Of a stretch of DNA of 64,000 nt, positions 26,680 to 36,655 are shown one piece after another (the stretch's first letter is position 1; every line of letters begins with the position of its first letter). Both the position numbers and the translations under genes were made by a program. The DNA comes from Flavobacteriaceae bacterium PS02338 (lineage in GTDB: Bacteria > Bacteroidota > Bacteroidia > Sphingobacteriales > Sphingobacteriaceae): positions 124,001 to 188,000 of the forward strand of contig JASCOD010000007.1 in assembly GCA_029959615.1 (NCBI GenBank), given 5' to 3'. The notes beneath the pieces were generated by a model, which was not told where the DNA came from, did no database searches, and saw only the letters and a program-made list of their open reading frames with translations.

Positions 26680-27657
26680 ATGGAAGATAAGTCAAAAGAA
26701 TATTGGTTAGGGTTAATTTATGAAGCTCTTACTGGAAATATAACAAAAGATGATGCTGATCAGTTAGCCGCATGGTCTATGCAATCGGTTGAACACAAAG
26801 TTTTTTATGAGGAAGCTGTTGCTTTTTTTGAGATGATGGAATTTGGTCAAAAGTTGAATGAGCATGAAATAGAAGCTGCTTATAAAGAATTCTTGAATAA
26901 GACGGAAGTAAAAGTTGTGCCTTTGTATAGGCGTATACTTCCTCATATTTCTGTTGCAGCTGGTCTTTTGCTTGCATTTTTTATCGGTTTATATATTGCT
27001 GAACTTAGAACTAATACGGTTGTTGAAACCGTTTTTGCTGTTGATAAAGGTTCAAAATCAAGAACTATTTTACCTGATGGGACGGAGGTATGGCTTAATT
27101 CAGCAACTAAGCTAAAAGTTAGTCGAGACTTCGGTAGAAAAGATAGGAAGGTTAAATTAGAAGGAGAAGCTTTTTTTGATGTAGCTCATGATAAAGAGAA
27201 GTCTTTTATTGTCGAAACAGCTTCTCTAGATGTAAAAGTACATGGTACATCTTTTAACGTGTCTTGTTATCCTAAAGAAGAGACACGAGTAGCATTGTTT
27301 AAAGGTTCTGTAGAGTTGCTTTCTGGTAATGGAAAGTCGATTATGATGAAGCCTAATGATATCATTGCTTACAGAGCCGAAACGGGCAAGTTTAATTTGA
27401 TCAATGAAAATTTAGATCATGAATACGCTTGGAGAGATTCGAAATTTATATTCAGAAATGAAAGATTTGAGCAGATCACTACTAAGCTTGAGCGAGTATT
27501 CGACGTAGAAATATCGGTAATGAATAAAGATGTGATGAATAAGAAATTCACAGGAGATTTTGTTCAAAATGAACCTCTTTCAGAAATTCTTGGGATTATG
27601 TCTAAAGTAGGAGAATTCTCTTTTAAGATAAAAGGGCGTCAAATAGTAATTTATTAA
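26680..27657 (+). CDS. FecR-family anti-sigma factor
   Basis: A 325-residue protein with an N-terminal cytoplasmic helical region, one membrane helix (ILPHISVAAGLLLAFFIGLYI, about residues 86-106) and a periplasmic FecR domain. The domain has the family motifs SRTILPDGTEVWLNSATKL, GEAFFDVAH and VHGTSFNVS. The C-terminal DUF4974 region (RNERFEQITTKLERVFDVEI) is the secretin/TonB N-domain contact part. It would hold the sigma factor at 26038-26607 inactive until the SusC protein downstream reports bound glycan. Confidence 0.93.
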   Translation: MEDKSKEYWLGLIYEALTGNITKDDADQLAAWSMQSVEHKVFYEEAVAFFEMMEFGQKLNEHEIEAAYKEFLNKTEVKVVPLYRRILPHISVAAGLLLAFFIGLYIAELRTNTVVETVFAVDKGSKSRTILPDGTEVWLNSATKLKVSRDFGRKDRKVKLEGEAFFDVAHDKEKSFIVETASLDVKVHGTSFNVSCYPKEETRVALFKGSVELLSGNGKSIMMKPNDIIAYRAETGKFNLINENLDHEYAWRDSKFIFRNERFEQITTKLERVFDVEISVMNKDVMNKKFTGDFVQNEPLSEILGIMSKVGEFSFKIKGRQIVIY

Positions 27658-27769
27658 GTATACAAAAGTTCAGTTTTTAAAACACAAGATGATTCTAACC
27701 AATATATTATAAACCATTAAAAACCTGATTATGAACGTATAGAGAAGAAATACACAACTAAACAAAAAA

Positions 27770-27801
27770 GAATCGGAGGATATTCGCAGTATCCCCGATT
27801 C
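27770..27801 (+). promoter_or_regulatory. Hairpin in the leader of the susC-like gene
   Basis: GAATCGGAGGATA pairs with TATCCCCGATTC with a single bulge and loop TTCGCAG. It lies 48 bp before the SusC start and is not followed by a T-run, so it is more likely an RNA leader structure or processing site than a terminator. A mini-frame ATGAACGTATAG lies just upstream at about 27731. Confidence 0.45.
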
Positions 27802-27848
27802 TAAAACAGAATAAACTTAATTCGTTTAAACTTCAATTATTTCGCATA

Positions 27849-30800
27849 ATGTACAAAAAAATACACTGTGATAGATATTTATTGCTAAAAAATTGTCATC
27901 GCAGTATTGTAAAGACAATGAAAGTAACCATACTTTTGATGTTTGCCCAAGTTTTTGCGGCTGTAGCATCAGTATATTCACAAGATGCCCGTGTGTCTCT
28001 GAATATCAATAACCAGCCCCTTTCAATAATGATATCAACGATCAAAGAACAGACTTCCTATTCTTTTTTCTTTGATGCTGAAGAGGTTGATGTGACTAGA
28101 AAAATCAGTATCTCTGGACGAGATATCAGAGTTAAGGAGGCACTAGAAAAGGTATTAAAACCTGTAGGCCTTGAAACCCGAATGAGTGGTAATCATATCT
28201 TGATTATTAAAAAAGAAGCTCCCGCTCAGCAAAAGGAAGTAAAAGGAATTGTTAAGGATAATACAGGACAGCCTATAGTAGGTGCATCTGTATCTGTAAA
28301 AGGTACCAAGGCAGTTGTCTTAACAGATGCCAATGGAAATTTTCGTTTAATTGCCCCCTCTGCTAATTCCGTTCTAGTTATCTCGTTTATAGGGATGCAG
28401 ACTTTGGAGTTGCCTGTAGGAAATGAAACTGTTTTTAACATTACGCTTCAAGATTCCGAAATTAAAATGCAGGAAGTTGTTGTTACAGCTTTAGGTATTA
28501 AGAAAGAGGCAAGATCACTTTCTTACAACGTGCAACAGATTAGTGGAAGTGAAGTAAATAGGGTTTCTGATGCCAATTTCGTTAACAACCTGAATGGTAA
28601 AGTTGCCGGGGTTACCATTAACAGTTCTTCATCTGGTGTTGGTGGTTCATCCCGTGTGGTGATGAGGGGGGTGAAATCTATTTCTGGTAATAATAATGCG
28701 CTATACGTGATAGATGGTGTACCCATGCCTAATTTATCGACTGCGCAACCTGAAGGAGTGTTTGCTGGAGCGGGACAGACTGGCGATGGTATTTCTAATA
28801 TCAACCCGGACGATATCGAAAGTATTTCGGTGTTGAGCGGTCCTTCTGCTGCTGCGCTATATGGTAGTTCAGCTGCTAATGGGGTTGTTTTGGTTACCAC
28901 CAAAAAGGGAATGCAGGGAAAAACGTCTCTTAATGTTTCAAACAGTACTATCTTTTCTTCTCCTTTGATCTTACCTGAATTTCAGAACACTTACGGACAA
29001 ACCGAACAGGGAAGTTATTACAGTTGGGGGGATAAACTAGTTACCCCTTCAAGCTATAATCCATCAGATTTTTTTCAGACTGGATCGAATGTTGCTAATT
29101 CAGCCAGTTTGTCTACTGGAAATGCTCAAAATCAGACTTATGTTTCTGCAGGTACAGTAAATGCCCAAGGAATTATTCATAATAACGATTATACACGATT
29201 AAATTTCTCTATTCGTAATACTTCAAAATTTCTTGCCGATAAGATGACCATGGATCTTGGCTTTATGACCAGCAATGTGAAAGAACAGAACATGATTTCA
29301 CAGGGTCAGTATTTCAATCCATTAGTTGCGATCTATCTTTTCCCTCCAGGGGATGATTTTTCAAAAGTAAAAAGCTTTGAACGTTATAACGCTTCGAGAA
29401 ACTTTCAGACACAATTTTGGCCTTATGGTGACCAAGGTTTATCGATGCAAAACCCATACTGGGTTACCGAGCGTAATTTATTTATGAATGATAAAGGCCG
29501 TTATATGGCTAATGGATCTCTTAAATATGAGTTTGCCGATTGGATCAATTTAAGTGCTCGTGCGAAGTTAGATAAGAGTAATGATCGCTATGAAAAAAAA
29601 TACAATGCTTCAACTAATACCTTGTTTGCATCTGAAACTGGGTATTATTCATTGAACGGAACGAGTACTCGTCAAGTATACGGAGAGGCGTTATTAAATA
29701 TTAATAAATATTTTAACAATAACATGTTTGGTTTAACCGCCAATATTGGTACTAGTATAGAAGATATACGATATGATCAAGATATGTACGGAGGAAGGTT
29801 ACACGGTGTACCCAACCTATTTACATATGCTAACGTGAATACAACTACATCAGAGTCTTCCCAATCAGGATATCGTAGACAAAAGCAGGCTGTATTTGCT
29901 AGTTCGCAATTAGGTTATAAAAGTATGGCCTACTTGGACGTAACTGCTCGTAATGATTGGGCATCTACATTGGCTGGCTCGGATGTTAAATCATTTTTCT
30001 ATCCAACCGTAGGTCTTTCAGGAATTATGACGGATATTTTTCCGATTAAAAGCAATACCTTGTCTTACTTGAAGTTAAGAGTTTCTTATTCTGAAGTTGG
30101 AAATGAGCCTAATACATTCTTAACGATACCAACTTACCAGATGTCTGGCGGTTTTCCGGTTACCAGAACCAGAATGCCTAATGCAGATTTGGTGCCAGAG
30201 CGAACAAAATCATGGGAGGCAGGAGCTAACTTGATGTTCTTTAAAAGTAAGTTGAAGTTAGATGCTACTGTTTATAAGTCAAGTACTTATAATCAGTTTT
30301 TTGAGCCTACTTTATCGTCCTCATCAGGTTTTACAAGTGTGATAGTTAATGCTGGACAGGTAGATAATAAAGGTATTGAGATTTCCGCTCGTTACAGTGA
30401 AAAGTTTGGTAAATTAAGCTGGACTACTGGTGTAACCTACTCGCTTAATAGAAACAAAATTGTAGCATTATTACCAAGTTGGGTAAATCCAATTACTCAG
30501 GAGGTAATTTCTTTATCTGAAATTGATATGGGTGGAACAGGAAGTTACAAAATGGTATTGAAAGAAGGTGGTTCAATGGGTGATATCTATGTAAACACCT
30601 TAAGAACCGATGAGCATGGCGCTATTTATGTACATCCATCAGACCAAGTTGTGGTAGCCGATGCAAATACTTTTGTTCGTGCCGGAAATAGTAATCCTAA
30701 GTACAATTTAGGTTGGAACAACAGTTTCGATTGGAATGGTATCTCTCTAGGCTTTTTGTTTACTGGTCGTGTAGGTGGCATTGTAGTTTCAAATACTCAG

Positions 30801-31193
30801 GCAGTATTAGATGCTTTTGGTGTTTCAAAAACTTCTGCTGACGCTAGAGAACAAGGAGGTGCGTTAGTGAATGGATATAGAATTCCTGCTAAAGATTACT
30901 ACCAAACTGTAGGTGGAGGAGCTTCTGGTATCGGGTCTATGTACACCTATAGCGCTACCAACATACGTTTGGCAGAGCTTTCGTTAGGATACAATATTCC
31001 AGTAGAAAAATGGACCAAAACGATAAAAGGTTTGAATGTGTCTATGGTAGGAAGAAACCTATTCTTCCTCTATAATAAAGCGCCTTTTGATCCTGAATTG
31101 ACAGCGAACACAGGTACTTATTATCAAGGGGTAGATTATTTCATGCTGCCAAGCCTTCGTAATCTAGGTTTTTCTTTAAAGGTTCAGTTTTAA
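27849..31193 (+). CDS. SusC-like TonB-dependent outer-membrane glycan importer
   Basis: A 1,114-residue SusC/RagA protein. After a signal segment (VTILLMFAQVFAAVASVYS) comes an N-terminal STN domain (LNINNQPLSIMISTIKEQT), which signals to FecR. A carboxypeptidase-like regulatory domain follows (VKGIVKDNTGQPIVGASV...), then the plug with YVIDGVPM and INPDDIESISVLSGPSAAALYGSSAANGVV, and a beta-barrel ending in LGFSLKVQF. The STN domain together with adjacent sigma/anti-sigma genes makes it a sensing transporter. It imports oligosaccharides, here probably N-glycan pieces. susD follows 20 bp later. Confidence 0.95.
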   Translation: MYKKIHCDRYLLLKNCHRSIVKTMKVTILLMFAQVFAAVASVYSQDARVSLNINNQPLSIMISTIKEQTSYSFFFDAEEVDVTRKISISGRDIRVKEALEKVLKPVGLETRMSGNHILIIKKEAPAQQKEVKGIVKDNTGQPIVGASVSVKGTKAVVLTDANGNFRLIAPSANSVLVISFIGMQTLELPVGNETVFNITLQDSEIKMQEVVVTALGIKKEARSLSYNVQQISGSEVNRVSDANFVNNLNGKVAGVTINSSSSGVGGSSRVVMRGVKSISGNNNALYVIDGVPMPNLSTAQPEGVFAGAGQTGDGISNINPDDIESISVLSGPSAAALYGSSAANGVVLVTTKKGMQGKTSLNVSNSTIFSSPLILPEFQNTYGQTEQGSYYSWGDKLVTPSSYNPSDFFQTGSNVANSASLSTGNAQNQTYVSAGTVNAQGIIHNNDYTRLNFSIRNTSKFLADKMTMDLGFMTSNVKEQNMISQGQYFNPLVAIYLFPPGDDFSKVKSFERYNASRNFQTQFWPYGDQGLSMQNPYWVTERNLFMNDKGRYMANGSLKYEFADWINLSARAKLDKSNDRYEKKYNASTNTLFASETGYYSLNGTSTRQVYGEALLNINKYFNNNMFGLTANIGTSIEDIRYDQDMYGGRLHGVPNLFTYANVNTTTSESSQSGYRRQKQAVFASSQLGYKSMAYLDVTARNDWASTLAGSDVKSFFYPTVGLSGIMTDIFPIKSNTLSYLKLRVSYSEVGNEPNTFLTIPTYQMSGGFPVTRTRMPNADLVPERTKSWEAGANLMFFKSKLKLDATVYKSSTYNQFFEPTLSSSSGFTSVIVNAGQVDNKGIEISARYSEKFGKLSWTTGVTYSLNRNKIVALLPSWVNPITQEVISLSEIDMGGTGSYKMVLKEGGSMGDIYVNTLRTDEHGAIYVHPSDQVVVADANTFVRAGNSNPKYNLGWNNSFDWNGISLGFLFTGRVGGIVVSNTQAVLDAFGVSKTSADAREQGGALVNGYRIPAKDYYQTVGGGASGIGSMYTYSATNIRLAELSLGYNIPVEKWTKTIKGLNVSMVGRNLFFLYNKAPFDPELTANTGTYYQGVDYFMLPSLRNLGFSLKVQF

Positions 31194-31213
31194 TCATATT
31201 AATAAAAGAAATT

Positions 31214-32851
31214 ATGACAATAAATAGCATATTCTCAGTTAAGAGAAGATTATTTCTTTCATTCATTTCACTGGTTGTACTTAATTCGGCTTGTACCAAG
31301 TCGTTTGAAGAATTTAATACCAATCAGCATGAGGTTACAGAAGAGATGATGACCCATGATGATCTTAAAACAGGTTCTTTCTTTACACAGATGCAAAAGA
31401 ATGTGGTTTTGTTTAAAGATGGTGCAGGCGAGAATAGTAATCAAACAGGTGATTATCAAATTGCACAGGGTCTTACCAGTGATTTGTATTCGGGATATAT
31501 CGCTCCAACAGGAACTTGGTCGGGAGGCGTACACAATGGTTCTTATTATTTTATAACGAATTGGATAGAAAAGACCTTTACTTCTGGATTTTCGGGTGTG
31601 ATGCCCGCTTGGCAGGAAATTGTTAAAATAGCGCAGGAACAACAACGACCGCAGGTAGCTGCCTTGGCAACTGTAGTAAAGGTAGAAGCGATGCACCGCG
31701 TTGCCGATGCTTACGGACCTATCCCTTACGTAAAATACGGTAGCGGTACGCTTAAAAACGATTACGACGGACTGGAAGATGTATATAACAAGTTTTTTGC
31801 CGAACTGGACGAATCTATTAATGTACTCACTAGTTATGTACAGAGTAATCCTGGTGCTACTATTCTGCCAAAATACGATTTGATTTATGGTGGTGACGCA
31901 ACCAGATGGTTGAAGTTTGCCAATTCACTTCGTTTGCGTCTGGCTATGCGTGTTGTTTATGCTAATCCTAGTTTGGCAAAAATGGAAGCTGAAAAATCGA
32001 TTAATCATCCTACAGGGCTTATCACTTCGGTTAATGATAGAGCCTCTTTAAAACACTCTGCTAATTTGGTTTATTATCACCCCTTATTTGAAATTGCAAA
32101 TATTTTTAATAACGGGGATGCTCGTATGGGGGCATCAATGGATGCCTATATGAATGGTTATAACGATCCTCGTTTAGCGGCTTATTTTACTAAAGCTACA
32201 GGTGACGGAGGTTATCATGGCGTGCGCTTAGGTATTACCACTTCTGTTTGGGCTAAATATGTAGATCCGACTAGGATTTCGACGTTAAATATGAATCAGA
32301 GTTCTACCGAAATCGTTTGGATGACTGCAGCTGAATCTTATTTTCTAAGAGCTGAGGGAGCACTTCGAGGATGGGCAATGGGAGGTACCGCTCAAGAACT
32401 GTACGAAAAAGGAATTAGTACGTCGTTTGAAGAAAATGGTGTTGTTGGAGCAGCCACTTATGCTGCTAATGCTACCAATGTTCCAAAAGCTTTTACAGAT
32501 AATGCAGATGGATCTAGTTTTAATGCGGCTGCACCAAGTACAATTACGGTAGCATGGAATGCTGCGGCTTCTACTGAGCTTAACCTAGAGCGTATCATCA
32601 CTCAGAAATGGATCGCGATGTATCCTGACGGACCTGAGGGATGGGCTGAGTTTAGACGTACAGGATACCCTAAATTGTTTCCTGTTGTTACCAATAGCAG
32701 TAATGGAACCATCAATACGGCTACACAGGTTCGCCGTATTCCTTTTCCTCAATCAGAATACAATAACAATCGTGCGGGAGTTCAGGTTGGTATTTCGAAA
32801 CTTGGCGGTCAAGATAACGGGGGTGTAAAACTATGGTGGGACAAAAAATGA
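31214..32851 (+). CDS. SusD-like glycan-binding lipoprotein
   Basis: A 545-residue lipoprotein (lipobox LNSAC, Cys about residue 27) of the SusD/RagB superfamily. It has FEEFNTNQHEVT after the lipid anchor, ADAYGPIPY in the TPR core and the C-terminal YPDGPEGWAEFRRTGYPKLFP, typical of the SusD-like subgroup SusD_6/DUF-type found beside GH18. It caps the SusC barrel and binds the glycan. It lies 20 bp after susC. Confidence 0.93.
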   Translation: MTINSIFSVKRRLFLSFISLVVLNSACTKSFEEFNTNQHEVTEEMMTHDDLKTGSFFTQMQKNVVLFKDGAGENSNQTGDYQIAQGLTSDLYSGYIAPTGTWSGGVHNGSYYFITNWIEKTFTSGFSGVMPAWQEIVKIAQEQQRPQVAALATVVKVEAMHRVADAYGPIPYVKYGSGTLKNDYDGLEDVYNKFFAELDESINVLTSYVQSNPGATILPKYDLIYGGDATRWLKFANSLRLRLAMRVVYANPSLAKMEAEKSINHPTGLITSVNDRASLKHSANLVYYHPLFEIANIFNNGDARMGASMDAYMNGYNDPRLAAYFTKATGDGGYHGVRLGITTSVWAKYVDPTRISTLNMNQSSTEIVWMTAAESYFLRAEGALRGWAMGGTAQELYEKGISTSFEENGVVGAATYAANATNVPKAFTDNADGSSFNAAAPSTITVAWNAAASTELNLERIITQKWIAMYPDGPEGWAEFRRTGYPKLFPVVTNSSNGTINTATQVRRIPFPQSEYNNNRAGVQVGISKLGGQDNGGVKLWWDKK

Positions 32852-32880
32852 TCCAATATTCAACAATAAATTTGAGTAAG

Positions 32881-33840
32881 ATGAAAAAAAATAAAATTCA
32901 AATATTTGGCATGTTGCTGTCTGCTTTGTTTGCTTCGTTGTTATTTACGGGTTGTGATACAGAAGTAGAGGCTTTGACAGTTCAAAAGCTAAAAACTTAC
33001 GACGAACAGTATTATAAAAACTTACGTGAGTATAAGAAAAGTAAGCACGAAATCAGTTATGCTTACTACGAAGCATGGTCTCCGGTAGAAGGTGTGTCTG
33101 GTACTAAGTATCCAGCATCTTGGGGAGAGCGTATACTTGGGTTACCTGATAGTCTTGATATCGTAAATCTTTGGATGGGCATACCAACAAAGGATACTCA
33201 TCCGCTAGCGTATGAAGATATGAAGATATCCCAAGAAAAATTGGGGACGCGTTTTGTAATGCATGCTGATGCTTCCCACTACAGACATAAGTTTACCGTA
33301 GATGGCGTAAATTATGACATGGGTGGTGACGGTAACAACATTAGTGATGCTACTATGGCTGCCTATGCAAAATGGATTATCAACCAAGTGTTGGAACCAG
33401 GTCTTGATGGGGTTGATGTAGATTGGGAAGGTTGGAATGGCCCTAATCTGGTAAGATTGATCAACGAACTTAGCAAAGAGTTTGGTCCTAAAGGAAAAGA
33501 TCCAAGTAAATTATTGATCGTTGACTTTTTTAACAGTAATCCACCAACATCTATTATACCTTATTGTGATTATTTTGTTAGTCAATCTTATTCTAATCAG
33601 ACTGGAGGAATATATCACCCAGCGGGTTTCCCTTATGAAACGATGATCTATTGTGAAACATTTGGTGTTTTTTACGCCACGGGAGGAAAGCTACTTGATT
33701 ATGCAAGATGGCAACCTACAACTGGTCGTAAAGGAGGAGTGGGGGTTTTCTTCTTGGGAAGAAACTATTATTCTTCATCAGGTATACCTTATAATGAATT
33801 TAGGAAGTCTATTCAGATCATGAACCCGGCGGTGCATTAA
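32881..33840 (+). CDS. GH18 endo-beta-N-acetylglucosaminidase, lipoprotein
   Basis: A 319-residue protein starting MKKNKIQIFG at 32881. An upstream in-frame ATG at 32833 overlaps susD and would spoil the lipoprotein signal. The lipobox is LFTGC. The GH18 catalytic signature LDGVDVDWEG (D176-G184, catalytic acid Glu183) follows WIINQVLEPG. Size and context match Endo-F/Endo-BT type enzymes, which cut between the two core GlcNAc residues of N-glycans, leaving one GlcNAc on the protein. The lipid anchor and position next to SusCD argue for action on the cell surface, freeing glycans for import. Chitinase activity is possible but less likely given the mannosidase genes nearby. Confidence 0.9.
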   Translation: MKKNKIQIFGMLLSALFASLLFTGCDTEVEALTVQKLKTYDEQYYKNLREYKKSKHEISYAYYEAWSPVEGVSGTKYPASWGERILGLPDSLDIVNLWMGIPTKDTHPLAYEDMKISQEKLGTRFVMHADASHYRHKFTVDGVNYDMGGDGNNISDATMAAYAKWIINQVLEPGLDGVDVDWEGWNGPNLVRLINELSKEFGPKGKDPSKLLIVDFFNSNPPTSIIPYCDYFVSQSYSNQTGGIYHPAGFPYETMIYCETFGVFYATGGKLLDYARWQPTTGRKGGVGVFFLGRNYYSSSGIPYNEFRKSIQIMNPAVH

Positions 33841-33889
33841 TGCAAACAGTTGCAATTCTAAAATAGATAAACAATTATATTGAATAGAT

Positions 33890-35107
33890 ATGAAAAAGAA
33901 ATTTAACTTAAAATCGAGCCTATATGTTGTGTTTTGCTTGTTGTTATTCACAGCGGGGTGTAAGGATTTCGACTATAATAAAAATGTTATACTCGTAACT
34001 GGTACAGATAGTAATCCTGTAACAAGGTTTGTGGTAGAGAATACACCATCATCTTATACTGTAACCGCTTCTACTACAGAAAAAGTTACAGAGAATGTTA
34101 CCGTGAATTTTGCAATTGATAATTCGTTGATAGAAGAATACAACCGCAAGCACAGCACCAGTTATTATCCAATTCCAGCGTCGGCGATACAGGTAGATGG
34201 ATCACAGGGCGTAATCAAGGCGGGTAGTGCTGCCTCAACTGGTATTACTGTTAAAGTGGTATCTACTGCAGATTTTGTAGATGGGCGTACTTATGTTATT
34301 CCTGTTACCATAAAAAGTATAGAAGGAGCTAATATTGAGATTTTAGAACCATCTAAGACTATATTTTTAAGAGTGTCAAGGGTAATCAATTTCAATTCGT
34401 TAAACATGAATAACACTAACTTGTATAGTAATTTCATATTTGAGGATAACAAAGCCGTTAATTTGACCAATTATACTTATGAAATTAAGTGTTATATCAA
34501 TGCTTGGCATAGTACTCCTGAACAGATTAGTCGTTTGTGCAGCTTTACGGCCAAGGACGAGTCTGCATCGAATATGCTTAGGTTCGGAGAAAATGGTCAG
34601 GACATTAGCTCTTTACAGTGGGTTAACCCGGGAGGAAGTGTAGTTTCTGCTAAACGTTTCAATCTGGGTCAGTGGTATACGATCTCTTTAACCTTTGATG
34701 GTAAGAAATATGTGATGTATGTTGACGGGGTAAAAGATGTTGAAATGATAGGTTCTAAAGGTTCTACATTTCAGCGTTTTGAACTGGGAATGTCGTGGGA
34801 AAACTATCCTGCAAGACAGTACTTTAACGGTCGAGTTGCAGAGGCCCGTGTTTGGAATAGAGCTTTGACAGCTAATGAATTACAACTAGGTGTATGTGGT
34901 GTAGATCCTAAGTCTGCAGGATTGGTTGCTTATTGGAAATTCAATGAAGGTACTGGATCTATCTTTAAAGATGCTACAGGAAATGGCTATGATATGGACT
35001 GGTCTAAAACCGTTAGGGATAATACAGGAAATGGTACCCTGAACTCATTTAATAAGAGTTCTTACGTAAGTTGGCAGTTTGATAACGTCAATAAATGCAG
35101 TCAATAA
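33890..35107 (+). CDS. DUF1735 + LamG (concanavalin-like) surface glycan-binding-type lipoprotein
   Basis: A 405-residue lipoprotein (lipobox FTAGC). Residues about 35-165 form a DUF1735/BT_3987-like domain (VTVNFAIDNSLIEEYNRKH..., VIPVTIKSIEGA). Residues about 180-400 form a LamG/concanavalin A-like fold with FDGKKYVMYVDGV, FNGRVAEARVWNRALTANE and GLVAYWKFNEGTGS. No catalytic residues are apparent, so it probably binds glycan or glycoprotein at the surface as a SusE/F-like partner of SusCD and GH18. Confidence 0.87.
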   Translation: MKKKFNLKSSLYVVFCLLLFTAGCKDFDYNKNVILVTGTDSNPVTRFVVENTPSSYTVTASTTEKVTENVTVNFAIDNSLIEEYNRKHSTSYYPIPASAIQVDGSQGVIKAGSAASTGITVKVVSTADFVDGRTYVIPVTIKSIEGANIEILEPSKTIFLRVSRVINFNSLNMNNTNLYSNFIFEDNKAVNLTNYTYEIKCYINAWHSTPEQISRLCSFTAKDESASNMLRFGENGQDISSLQWVNPGGSVVSAKRFNLGQWYTISLTFDGKKYVMYVDGVKDVEMIGSKGSTFQRFELGMSWENYPARQYFNGRVAEARVWNRALTANELQLGVCGVDPKSAGLVAYWKFNEGTGSIFKDATGNGYDMDWSKTVRDNTGNGTLNSFNKSSYVSWQFDNVNKCSQ

Positions 35108-35128
35108 GTTGATAACCTTAAAATTAGT

Positions 35129-36163
35129 ATGATGAACAAACATATTTCATTAAACATCAGGTTTATAATAGTCTCATTTCTAGCTGTTATAGTATCTGTA
35201 TTTCAATCATGTAGCGACAAGGAAACTTTTGACGTTACCGGTGATACTGAAACCAGGATATTTATTAATTCTGAGGGACGCAATTCACTAGTAAATCTTA
35301 AAAACAGTTTTACGTATACTATCCAACACACTACGGAAGGTTCTACTAGTGACGTAGCCATTCAGGCTAAGTTCCCAGTACTTTCTACCAAACCGGTTAG
35401 TAGTTCTGTTACTGTGAATGCGGAAGTCGATAATTCTTTAGTAACAGCGTATAATGCGGCTAACAATGTTTCGTATGAAAGATTGCCCAACGGAGCTGTT
35501 ACGCTTACCAAAATGTCGGCTACGATAGATCAGGGTAGTAGCGTTTCTTCAGATCAGATTTTAGTTTCTATAGATCAGGCTAAGTTTGCGCAGTTAACTG
35601 CTGCGGCTTATCTGATTCCTATCAAATTGTCATCTATATCAAATAACTCGGCAAAAATTAGCACGAATTATCAGACAGCGTATATTGTTATCAATACCAA
35701 AGAGGTAATTGTTAAGCCAAGTGTGCCTGCAACTGGAATGTTTGGAGCTCTTGTTACCAATTATTCAACATGGGGAATTACAGCTAGTGGCACGCCTACT
35801 ACTGGAACGCTTGTAACGCAAATGTTTGATGGTAATGTTTCAACCCGTTGGGGATTTGCAACACATCCTTTAACAATTACTGCAGATATGATGGAAACCA
35901 AGACTATTGGAGGGTTTAGGTTGTTTGCATACAGGGCTGTAACAAATGGTATTACGTTTAGTAATGTTGTTGTTTCTGTAAGTGATGATGGTATAAACTA
36001 TAAAGAGTTGGGTACAGCAACAAACGCTACAATGGTAAATGCTTCTGGTTATCAATATATCGGTCTCTACAAAACTGTTCAGGCCAGATATTTCCGTTTG
36101 GCAGTGACTTGGTCGTCTACGAGCCAGCGAGGAATTTCTGAACTGGGTGTTTATGTGCAATAG
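35129..36163 (+). CDS. DUF1735 + F5/8 type C (discoidin) surface lipoprotein
   Basis: A 344-residue lipoprotein (lipobox VFQSC) with the same DUF1735-like N-terminal module as its neighbour (SVTVNAEVDNSLVTAYNAAN, YLIPIKLSSIS). The C-terminal discoidin domain (about 215-344) has MFDGNVSTRWGF, FSNVVVSVSDDGINYKEL and the end QARYFRLAVTWSSTSQRGISELGVYV. It is a probable surface glycan-binding protein. It follows the LamG protein by 21 bp and is the last gene before a repeat element that splits the locus. Confidence 0.87.
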   Translation: MMNKHISLNIRFIIVSFLAVIVSVFQSCSDKETFDVTGDTETRIFINSEGRNSLVNLKNSFTYTIQHTTEGSTSDVAIQAKFPVLSTKPVSSSVTVNAEVDNSLVTAYNAANNVSYERLPNGAVTLTKMSATIDQGSSVSSDQILVSIDQAKFAQLTAAAYLIPIKLSSISNNSAKISTNYQTAYIVINTKEVIVKPSVPATGMFGALVTNYSTWGITASGTPTTGTLVTQMFDGNVSTRWGFATHPLTITADMMETKTIGGFRLFAYRAVTNGITFSNVVVSVSDDGINYKELGTATNATMVNASGYQYIGLYKTVQARYFRLAVTWSSTSQRGISELGVYVQ

Positions 36164-36206
36164 TTAATTGAAACATATAAGAATGTAGTTATACAATTCT
36201 TTCTGA

Positions 36207-36291
36207 GAGGCTGTCTCAAAAGCCACGACACCCTATTTAGGAGACCCTGAATTTAATTCAGCGTGGCCATTTATAATTTTGAGACAGCTTC
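36207..36291. repeat. Palindromic repeat (MITE-like) with terminator character inside the glycan locus
   Basis: GAGGCTGTCTCAAAA (36207-36221) pairs with TTTTGAGACAGCTTC at 36277-36291, and inner GCCACG with CGTGGC. The right arm is followed by TTTTTTCTTTT. The outer arms resemble terminal repeats of insertion sequences seen in Sphingobacteriaceae, so it may be a miniature element. It may also act as a terminator for the sus genes. The rest of 36164-36655, apart from a doubtful small frame, holds nothing I recognise. Confidence 0.6.
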
Positions 36292-36317
36292 TTTTTTCTT
36301 TTGCAACATATTTGGAC

Positions 36318-36491
36318 ATGATGAGGAGATACGTTTCCATATTTCTGTTGTTGATTGTTTATGCTAATCATCTTAAGGCATACTCTTCAGTATCTAAATT
36401 AGTTTTTGAAGAGCTTGTATTTGATTTCGATAGTATTTGTTGTCGATGGCAGCTAACTGGATTTGTCGATCAGCGTTCAAATTATAGTTAA
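36318..36491 (+). CDS. Possible short secreted peptide or gene remnant
   Basis: A 57-residue frame, MMRRYVSIFLLLIVYANHLKA followed by a short mature part, has a plausible signal peptide but no recognisable domain, and it ends abruptly. It could be the 5' end of a lost exported enzyme of the locus. It lies between the palindromic repeat and the GH35 gene. The support is weak. Confidence 0.25.
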   Translation: MMRRYVSIFLLLIVYANHLKAYSSVSKLVFEELVFDFDSICCRWQLTGFVDQRSNYS

Positions 36492-36655
36492 CGGAAGAAA
36501 AACAGTACAGTCAATCTAGGTAAAGGTAATGGCACCTTTATCATTTAATAGCGCAACTGATTTTAGTTGTATTAGTAAATCAATCGTAATCGTATCTCAC
36601 ATCACCTTAATGGGTTTGGGATGTTATTGAAGTATAAATAACCAAAAAATAACCA

